Below are positions 1 through 4,403 of a stretch of DNA of 10,102 bases, in pieces. Position numbers and translations under genes: made by a program. How positions within the stretch are numbered: the first letter of the stretch is position 1; every line of letters begins with the position of its first letter. Under the pieces are notes generated by a model. It did no database searches. It was not told the DNA's origin and was given only the letters and a program-made list of their open reading frames with translations. The DNA is from a bacterium (GTDB lineage Bacteria > Zixibacteria > MSB-5A5 > GN15 > FEB-12), in the NCBI GenBank assembly GCA_030668045.1, contig DAOUUR010000047.1, positions 1-10,102 on the forward strand, read 5' to 3'.

Positions 1-704
1 TAACCGGTTCGGCACGTGGCATTGGACGCGCAATTGCCGAGAAGTTTGTCGAGTTGGGAGCCAAAGTTGTAATCAGTGATCTCAACCAGGAGGCGGTCGA
101 GAAAGTGGCCGCCGAGATTGGCGACTCAAGTATCGGTGTGGCGGCTAATGTCGTCAAGTCAGACGATATCGAGAATCTGCTTGCAAAAACGGTGGAAAAA
201 TTCGGCCGAATCGACGTTCTGGTCAACAATGCCGGTATAACTCGTGACACTCTGATGATGCGAATGAGTGAGGATGACTGGGATAGCGTACTTGACACCA
301 ATCTTAAAGGTGCTTTTCTTGTCACAAAAGCTGCCGCCAGGCTGATGATGAAACAGCGATCTGGTCGTATTGTTAATGTCAGCTCGGTGGTTGGGTTGAT
401 TGGCAATGCTGGCCAGGCCAATTACTCATCGTCAAAGGCTGGCCTGATAGGACTTACCAAATCGGCCGCCAAAGAACTGGCTTCACGAGGCGTGACGGTA
501 AATGCCGTCGCTCCTGGATTTATTGAAACTGATATGACAAAAGCGCTATCGGACACAGCACGCGAAAACCTTCTCTCGGTAGTTCCGTCGAAAAGAACCG
601 GACAACCCGACGATGTGGCAGCTGCGGTTGTGTTCCTGGCTTCGGATGAGGCCGCCTATATTACCGGTGAGGTGATTCGGGTAGATGGCGGCATGGCAAT
701 GTAA
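1..704 (+). CDS. fabG: 3-oxoacyl-[acyl-carrier-protein] reductase, 5'-truncated by window edge
   Basis: Cytoplasmic NADPH-dependent reductase of type II fatty acid synthesis; it reduces 3-oxoacyl-ACP to 3-hydroxyacyl-ACP. The reading frame is open from base 3, giving 233 visible residues. About 10 N-terminal residues lie outside the window, judging from alignment with the 244-residue E. coli protein recalled from memory. Visible hallmarks of a short-chain dehydrogenase are the Rossmann glycine motif TGSARGIG at visible residues 1-8, NNAG at 75-78, and the catalytic Ser128, Tyr141 and Lys145 (YSSSK), which correspond to E. coli Ser138, Tyr151 and Lys155. APGFIETDM and the C-terminal YITGE...DGGMAM pattern are typical of FabG rather than of SDR enzymes in general. 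The gene ends 30 bases before acpP, its functional partner, which supports the assignment. The in-frame TTG at 54 is internal and is not a start. Confidence 0.97.
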   Translation, partial: TGSARGIGRAIAEKFVELGAKVVISDLNQEAVEKVAAEIGDSSIGVAANVVKSDDIENLLAKTVEKFGRIDVLVNNAGITRDTLMMRMSEDDWDSVLDTNLKGAFLVTKAAARLMMKQRSGRIVNVSSVVGLIGNAGQANYSSSKAGLIGLTKSAAKELASRGVTVNAVAPGFIETDMTKALSDTARENLLSVVPSKRTGQPDDVAAAVVFLASDEAAYITGEVIRVDGGMAM

Positions 705-734
705 TCAAAAAAACAAAAATAAAGGAGTATCAAG
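705..734 (+). promoter_or_regulatory. A-rich leader and strong Shine-Dalgarno of acpP
   Basis: The gap between fabG and acpP is almost all A at first (705-720) and then carries AAAGGAG at 721-727, seven bases before the ATG at 735. A strong SD behind an A-rich, unstructured stretch is typical of highly translated genes, and ACP is normally very abundant. The high-expression reading is inference; the motif is seen directly. Confidence 0.8.
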
Positions 735-980
735 ATGTCAGCAGATGTTGAACAGAAGGTCAAGGATATCATTGTCGAGCAGTTGGGCGTAGAGGCAGCG
801 CAGGTAACCGAAACCGCTAAATTTGTCGAGGACCTCGGTGCAGATTCTCTGGATACTGTGGAACTGGTTATGGCTCTGGAGGAAGAGTTCTCTATTGAGA
901 TTCCCGATGAAGACGCTGAGAAAATCAATACTGTTGGCGATGCCGTTAGCTACATCTCCGAACACGGTAACAAGGAATAA
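735..980 (+). CDS. acpP: Acyl carrier protein
   Basis: Small acidic cytoplasmic carrier that holds growing acyl chains as thioesters on a 4'-phosphopantetheine arm. The 81 residues match the usual ACP length of about 77-82. The attachment motif GADSLD places the modified serine at Ser38. It is followed by the acidic helix II ([12 protein letters not shown]), which docks fatty acid synthase enzymes, and by the IPDEDAEKI segment typical of bacterial AcpP. The start is fixed by AAAGGAG at 721-727. It sits between fabG and fabF, both of which use it as substrate carrier, 30 bases from each. Activation would need a holo-ACP synthase not seen here. No anomalies were noted. Confidence 0.98.
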   Translation: MSADVEQKVKDIIVEQLGVEAAQVTETAKFVEDLGADSLDTVELVMALEEEFSIEIPDEDAEKINTVGDAVSYISEHGNKE

Positions 981-1010
981 AGAGTAATTATTCCTCGCAC
1001 TGGAAACAGT

Positions 1011-2258
1011 ATGGACAGAAGAGCTGTAGTCACAGGTATGGGAGTGGTAACGCCATTGGGCTGCTCCCTCGAGGGCGTTTGGAATGGGCTTTTGGAAGGT
1101 CAGAGTGGCATCGGTCCGGTCACTCGTTTCGACACCACAGGCTTCTCGACAACTATAGCCGCTCAGGTGAAAGATTTCGATCCTTCTGAGTACATCGAAA
1201 AGAAGGAACTTCGGCGTCTGGACCCCTCAGAGCAATATGCAATCGTCGCCAGTGAACGAGCCTTGGAGGACTCAGGTCTCGATTTACAGGCGATCGATCC
1301 TGAGCGCTGTGGCGTGATTATCGGTTCGGGAATCGGCGGTATCTCCACATTTGAAAAACAGCATAGCTTGCTGGAAAAATCAGGTCCGGGGCGGATATCA
1401 CCTTTCTTCATACCGATGATGATCATCGATATGTGCGCCGGTCTGGTTTCGATCCGTCACGGTTTTCGCGGACCAAACTACGCCACCGTTTCGGCCTGTT
1501 CATCTTCGGCCAATGCCATTGCCGATGCTCTCAGGATAATCCAGCGCGGTGAGGCCGATATCATGGTCACCGGCGGAGCTGAGGCTACGATCACTCCCAC
1601 AGCTCTAGCGGGGTTCTGTCAGAACCGCGCTTTATCGTGTCGCAACGACGAACCCGAAAGGGCATCTCGCCCGTTTGATGTTAATCGCGATGGGTTCGTG
1701 ATGGGCGAGGGTTCGGCTATAATGATTCTGGAAGAGTACGAACATGCCAAAGCGCGCGGCGCGAAAATCTACGGCGAGGTTCTGGGGGCCGGGATGACTG
1801 CCGATGCGTACCACATGACGGCACCGCATCCGGAAGGACTCGGAGCCAAGAGGGCGATGCAGATTGCTATCGCCGATGCCGGTATTACGCCCGACCAGGT
1901 TGACTATGTCAACACTCACGGCACTGCGACGCCGCTGGGTGACACGGCCGAAACAAATGCAATCAAAGACGTCCTCGGCGAGCATGCCTACAAAATTCCC
2001 TGCAATTCGACCAAGTCGATGATCGGTCATTTGCTGGGATCAGCAGGCGCTATTGAGGCGGTCGTCTGCTTCATGTCGATCAGTACCGGTATGGTTCATC
2101 CTACTACGAATCTGGATGATCAGGACCCGGAATGCGATCTTGATTATGTTGCCAACGAAAAGAGAGAGGCAAAGATTGATTATGCTCTGTCCAACTCATT
2201 TGGTTTTGGTGGACATAACGTATCACTGCTGGTTGGCAGGGCCAATGGTTCGATATAG
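1011..2258 (+). CDS. fabF: 3-oxoacyl-[acyl-carrier-protein] synthase II (KAS II)
   Basis: Condensing enzyme that elongates acyl-ACP with malonyl-ACP by decarboxylative Claisen condensation. The 415 residues match the family length (E. coli FabF about 413). The thiolase-fold catalytic triad is Cys163 (SACSSS), His303 (NTHGTATPLGD) and His340 (SMIGHLLGSAGA), in the same numbering as E. coli FabF; the conserved Lys335 and the C-terminal SNSFGFGGHN loop are also present. Cys-His-His marks a KAS I/II enzyme rather than FabH (Cys-His-Asn). The sequence after the nucleophile (SSS) and AYHMTAPHP at 267-275 resemble Bacteroidetes/Chlorobi FabF as I remember them. The SD is weak (GGAA at 1002-1005), 30 bases after acpP, suggesting it depends on operon transcription. 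Its stop codon abuts the rnc start. Confidence 0.97.
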   Translation: MDRRAVVTGMGVVTPLGCSLEGVWNGLLEGQSGIGPVTRFDTTGFSTTIAAQVKDFDPSEYIEKKELRRLDPSEQYAIVASERALEDSGLDLQAIDPERCGVIIGSGIGGISTFEKQHSLLEKSGPGRISPFFIPMMIIDMCAGLVSIRHGFRGPNYATVSACSSSANAIADALRIIQRGEADIMVTGGAEATITPTALAGFCQNRALSCRNDEPERASRPFDVNRDGFVMGEGSAIMILEEYEHAKARGAKIYGEVLGAGMTADAYHMTAPHPEGLGAKRAMQIAIADAGITPDQVDYVNTHGTATPLGDTAETNAIKDVLGEHAYKIPCNSTKSMIGHLLGSAGAIEAVVCFMSISTGMVHPTTNLDDQDPECDLDYVANEKREAKIDYALSNSFGFGGHNVSLLVGRANGSI

Positions 2259-3011
2259 ATGGGCTTGTGGAATAGCTTAAAATCACTCATTGCTGGTAAG
2301 ACAAGGGTTGTTTACAATCCCGACATAGACGAGTTACAGCTGATCCTCGGTTACAGATTTACAAACCCCGACATTCTGAAACATGCTCTGGCCCATCGTT
2401 CCTGTTGCTACAACGATACCGGCCGTCTCTCATCGAATGAACGGCTGGAGTTCCTTGGCGACTCGGTTCTCGGGCTGGCGATTGCGGAACTTCTCTACAA
2501 AGACTATCCCGATCTGAGAGAAGGAGAACTGACCAAGACAAAAGCTCTGCTGGTTAACGAAACCACGCTTTCGACAATCGGTGAGGAGATTGGCCTCAAT
2601 CGGTTTATCGTAATGTCTCCCGAAGAAGATCGCTCCGGAGGGCGCTATCGACCGTCGATCTTGTCTGATTCGTTTGAGTCAATCATGGGTGCGGTTTATC
2701 TCGACGGCGGTGGCGATGCGGCCCGCGATCTGGTTTTCCGTTTGATCTACAATCGCAAGAAAGATATTCTCTCCGATGAATCGCAGCGCAATTTCAAAGG
2801 TGAGTTGCTGGAGCTGGTTCAATCTCGGGGAGAAGGGATGCCACAGTACAAAGTAATCTCCCAGGATGGACCCGACCATTGCAAGGTTTTCGAGATTGAA
2901 GTCTATATCGGCAGCACTCGGTACGGCACCGGCATCGGTCGTTCCAAGAAAGAGGCCGAGCAGAAAGCCGCTGCCGCCACTTTCGAAAAGTTCCCCCCGC
3001 AACACGATTAG
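2259..3011 (+). CDS. rnc: Ribonuclease III
   Basis: Double-strand-specific endoribonuclease that processes rRNA precursors and some mRNAs as a homodimer. Residues about 25-175 form the catalytic domain, with the signature NERLEFLGDS at 60-69. The predicted metal-binding acidic residues are Glu61, Glu64, Asp68, Asp137 and Glu140, equivalent to E. coli Glu38, Glu41, Asp45, Asp114 and Glu117. A double-stranded RNA-binding domain follows at about 178-246 (NFKGELLELVQ, then GIGRSKKEAEQKAA). The 250 residues exceed E. coli RNase III (226) mainly by an N-terminal extension of some 22 residues. The ATG at 2259 directly follows the fabF stop TAG at 2256-2258 with no base between, and no separate strong SD is visible, so translational coupling to fabF is likely. 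Its place behind acpP/fabF is common across bacteria. Confidence 0.97.
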   Translation: MGLWNSLKSLIAGKTRVVYNPDIDELQLILGYRFTNPDILKHALAHRSCCYNDTGRLSSNERLEFLGDSVLGLAIAELLYKDYPDLREGELTKTKALLVNETTLSTIGEEIGLNRFIVMSPEEDRSGGRYRPSILSDSFESIMGAVYLDGGGDAARDLVFRLIYNRKKDILSDESQRNFKGELLELVQSRGEGMPQYKVISQDGPDHCKVFEIEVYIGSTRYGTGIGRSKKEAEQKAAAATFEKFPPQHD

Positions 3012-3013
3012 AC

Positions 3014-3056
3014 CCCGAGAATTCGACAACTCAACATTAATGTCCCTCATCTCGGG
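3014..3056 (+). repeat. Inverted repeat enclosing a 10-base palindrome, downstream of rnc
   Basis: CCCGAGA at 3014-3020 is perfectly complementary to TCTCGGG at 3050-3056, a 7-bp stem with a 29-base interior. Inside lies the perfect palindrome ACATTAATGT at 3034-3043. The stem starts three bases after the rnc stop codon, and no T-run follows, so it is not a standard intrinsic terminator. It could be a 3'-end RNA-stabilising hairpin, a cleavage target (RNase III itself is the upstream gene), or an operator for etfB. The repeats are seen; any role is inference, and chance cannot be excluded. Confidence 0.35.
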
Positions 3057-3059
3057 AGC

Positions 3060-3088
3060 TTGACTTCGGAGCAAATTCGTACCATATT
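3060..3088 (+). promoter_or_regulatory. Putative sigma70-like promoter of etfB
   Basis: TTGACT at 3060-3065 matches five of six bases of the -35 consensus. After a 17-base spacer, CATATT at 3083-3088 matches four of six bases of the -10. Predicted transcription start is near 3095, giving a leader of about 38 bases before the etfB ATG at 3133. The position in the gap between the rnc operon and etfB supports it. It is pattern-based only. Confidence 0.5.
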
Positions 3089-3122
3089 CTTGACGTGTTG
3101 TTGAGTAATCAATCGTTTTTTT

Positions 3123-3127
3123 GGGAG
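3123..3127 (+). promoter_or_regulatory. Shine-Dalgarno deciding the etfB start
   Basis: GGGAG lies five bases before the ATG at 3133. It selects that ATG over the in-frame TTG at 3121, which itself overlaps the SD and would add only four residues with no homology support. Confidence 0.75.
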
Positions 3128-3132
3128 ATACA

Positions 3133-3918
3133 ATGAATATAGTAGTACTGGTCAAACAGGTCCCTGAGATTGCCCTGATCAAGGTCGACGAGGCTGCCAA
3201 CAAGGTCGAAATGCCGCAGGGCCCGGGAATGGTCAATCCCCTTGATGAATATGCGGTCGAAGAGGGACTGCGTCTCAAAGAAAAAACCGGTGGCAAGTGT
3301 GTGGTGGTTTCGGTCGGCAACGAGCGAACCGAATCGGCGCTCCGCAACTGCATGGCCCTCGGTGTCGATGAAGCTTACCTGATGTGCGACGAGGCGTTCG
3401 ATGGTTCCGATCAGCAGGCAATTGGGAAAATCCTCGCCGCTGGTCTCAAGAAACTCGGCGAATACGATATTATCCTTGGCGGCAAGCAGTCGATAGATTC
3501 TGATGCCGCCCAGGTTCCTTCTGCCGTGGCCGCCAACCTTGATCTGCCGCAGGCTATGTTTGTCAAGAAGATCGAAGAGATCGGTGACGGCAAAGCTGTG
3601 GTCAACCGCACGACCGAAGACGGATACGATGTGATCGAGCTGAAACTTCCGGCGGTTATCTCGGTCGTCAAAGAAATCAATGAGCCACGGTTACCATCGC
3701 TTAAGGGCAAGATGGCAGCCAAGAAAAAGGTTATCACCAAATGGTCAGCCGCCGATCTGGGACTCGATGGTACCGGCATTGGCGCTGGTTCGGCGACGAA
3801 GACAATCAAAGTCGCGCCGCCGCCGCCACGACCCAAAGGTGAGTTTATCGAAGGTGAAACGCCTGAAGAGATCGCCGATAAGCTCTTTGACAAGCTTCGA
3901 TCAAACCAGGTGATATAA
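3133..3918 (+). CDS. etfB: Electron transfer flavoprotein beta subunit
   Basis: Beta subunit of the soluble ETF heterodimer, which carries electrons from acyl-CoA dehydrogenases or similar flavoenzymes to a quinone reductase or, in bifurcating types, takes part in NADH-driven flavin chemistry. The 261 residues fit the family. Visible family motifs are the N-terminal IVVLVKQVPE, the nucleotide-binding region NPLDEYAVEEGLRL at 35-48, GGKQSIDSDAAQVP at 116-129, and the signature EINEPRLPSLKGKMAAKKK at 181-199. A proline-rich stretch (PPPPRP at 229-234) precedes the C-terminal helix. The ETF beta partner etfA, normally adjacent, is not in the window: a strong terminator and a cupin gene follow instead. 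It has its own putative promoter and a good SD. From sequence alone I cannot say whether it is the housekeeping or the bifurcating class. fixA is an alternative symbol. Confidence 0.94.
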   Translation: MNIVVLVKQVPEIALIKVDEAANKVEMPQGPGMVNPLDEYAVEEGLRLKEKTGGKCVVVSVGNERTESALRNCMALGVDEAYLMCDEAFDGSDQQAIGKILAAGLKKLGEYDIILGGKQSIDSDAAQVPSAVAANLDLPQAMFVKKIEEIGDGKAVVNRTTEDGYDVIELKLPAVISVVKEINEPRLPSLKGKMAAKKKVITKWSAADLGLDGTGIGAGSATKTIKVAPPPPRPKGEFIEGETPEEIADKLFDKLRSNQVI

Positions 3919-3919
3919 A
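3911..3919 (+). promoter_or_regulatory. Putative extended -10 promoter for the cupin gene, overlapping the etfB stop
   Basis: TGATATAAA at 3911-3919 fits an extended -10 element (TG, one base, TATAAA with five of six matches). A perfect TTGACA occurs upstream at 3887-3892, but its 21-base spacer is too long for a classical pair. Predicted start is near 3926, so RNA would begin within the first arm of the etfB terminator. This would let the cupin gene escape termination. Weak, sequence-only evidence. Confidence 0.35.
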
Positions 3920-3922
3920 CTG

Positions 3923-3949
3923 AAGCCGCCTCCGGGCGGCTTTTCTTTT
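3923..3949 (+). terminator. Intrinsic terminator of etfB
   Basis: A perfect 8-bp stem (AAGCCGCC at 3923-3930 with GGCGGCTT at 3935-3942) with a 4-base loop TCCG runs into a T-rich tract, TTTTCTTTT at 3941-3949. It begins four bases after the etfB stop codon. This is a textbook rho-independent terminator for the + strand and marks the end of the etfB transcript. Confidence 0.92.
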
Positions 3950-3961
3950 GTGGTTTCCCAT

Positions 3962-3966
3962 GGAGG
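3962..3966 (+). promoter_or_regulatory. Strong Shine-Dalgarno supporting a TTG start for the cupin gene
   Basis: GGAGG lies six bases upstream of TTG at 3973. No in-frame ATG occurs nearby with comparable spacing, so this SD decides the non-ATG start. The next in-frame Met, residue 67, would delete most of the cupin fold. Confidence 0.8.
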
Positions 3967-3972
3967 TATACG

Positions 3973-4332
3973 TTGCTGCGCAAACTTGATCAATGTTCTC
4001 CGATAATAGCCGGTGATGGCACCCGCCTGCGAGAGCTGTTCCATCCTGACCGCGATTACGATTTCACCAGCCCGTATTCGCTGGCCCACGCTGTTGTCCC
4101 GGTCGGAGAAACAACGCTGAAACATCGGCTCAAGGCAGACGAAGTCTACTACATACTGACCGGTCGCGGGATGCTTCACATTGATAATCAGTCGCTGGAA
4201 GTGGAACCGGGGGATGTGGTTGATATTCCCCCCGGCTCGGTTCAGTGGATCGAAAACGTCGGAGAAAATGAGCTGACTTTTCTCTGCATTGTCAGTCCGG
4301 CCTGGCGGGTGGAAGACGAGGAAATCCTTTAG
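3973..4332 (+). CDS. Small single-domain cupin protein
   Basis: A 119-residue protein with one cupin beta-barrel covering about residues 35-110. Cupin motif 1 is recognisable as G45, H51, E57 and G64 at canonical spacing, but the second His is Leu53. Motif 2 is G80, P86, G88 and N95 at canonical spacing, with Gln91 where His is usual. So of the four usual metal ligands (His, His, Glu, His) only His51 and Glu57 remain; His39 and His69 might contribute. The C-terminal VQWIENVG...FLCIVSPAWR pattern recalls a family of small cupins in archaea and diverse bacteria whose function I do not know. The start is TTG with a strong SD. It lies just behind the etfB terminator, which separates it from etfB expression. 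Function (binding, isomerase or regulatory) cannot be inferred. No signal peptide, so cytoplasmic. Confidence 0.85.
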   Translation: MLRKLDQCSPIIAGDGTRLRELFHPDRDYDFTSPYSLAHAVVPVGETTLKHRLKADEVYYILTGRGMLHIDNQSLEVEPGDVVDIPPGSVQWIENVGENELTFLCIVSPAWRVEDEEIL

Positions 4333-4365
4333 TAGTGATCTTCGCTCAATGCGCCGATTTCAAAA

Positions 4366-4396
4366 TTGACACTATCTTCAAATTTACCGATATATT
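4366..4396 (+). promoter_or_regulatory. Putative promoter of the exported protein gene
   Basis: A perfect TTGACA -35 is at 4366-4371. Candidate -10 elements are GATATA at 4389-4394 (17-base spacer, three of six matches) and TATATT at 4391-4396 (19-base spacer, five of six). Either puts transcription start at about 4401-4404, essentially at the ATG at 4404. The gene also lacks a visible SD, so a leaderless mRNA is possible. Confidence 0.45.
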
Positions 4397-4403
4397 GAAC
4401 GTT

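Noticed and set aside
3116..3122. Run of seven T before etfB as a possible terminator
   Set aside because: No stable hairpin precedes it; the nearest pairing (TTGA/TCAA) is only four base pairs.
3121..3132. TTG start for etfB four codons upstream
   Set aside because: The TTG overlaps the SD that correctly serves the ATG at 3133, and the family N-terminus begins at MNIVVLVKQ.
2679..3353. Long minus-strand reading frame (224 codons) across rnc, the intergenic gap and etfB
   Set aside because: It lies opposite two confidently identified genes, its translation is low-complexity Ser/Thr/Arg-rich with no recognisable motif, and it has no SD. It is a codon-bias shadow.
3411..3983. Minus-strand reading frame (190 codons) opposite etfB
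   Set aside because: It is the complement of etfB and the terminator, with no family resemblance and no ribosome binding site.
4335..4403. Upstream GTG start for the exported protein
   Set aside because: It would put 23 residues, including charged ones, before a well-formed signal peptide, has no SD, and overlaps the promoter-like region.
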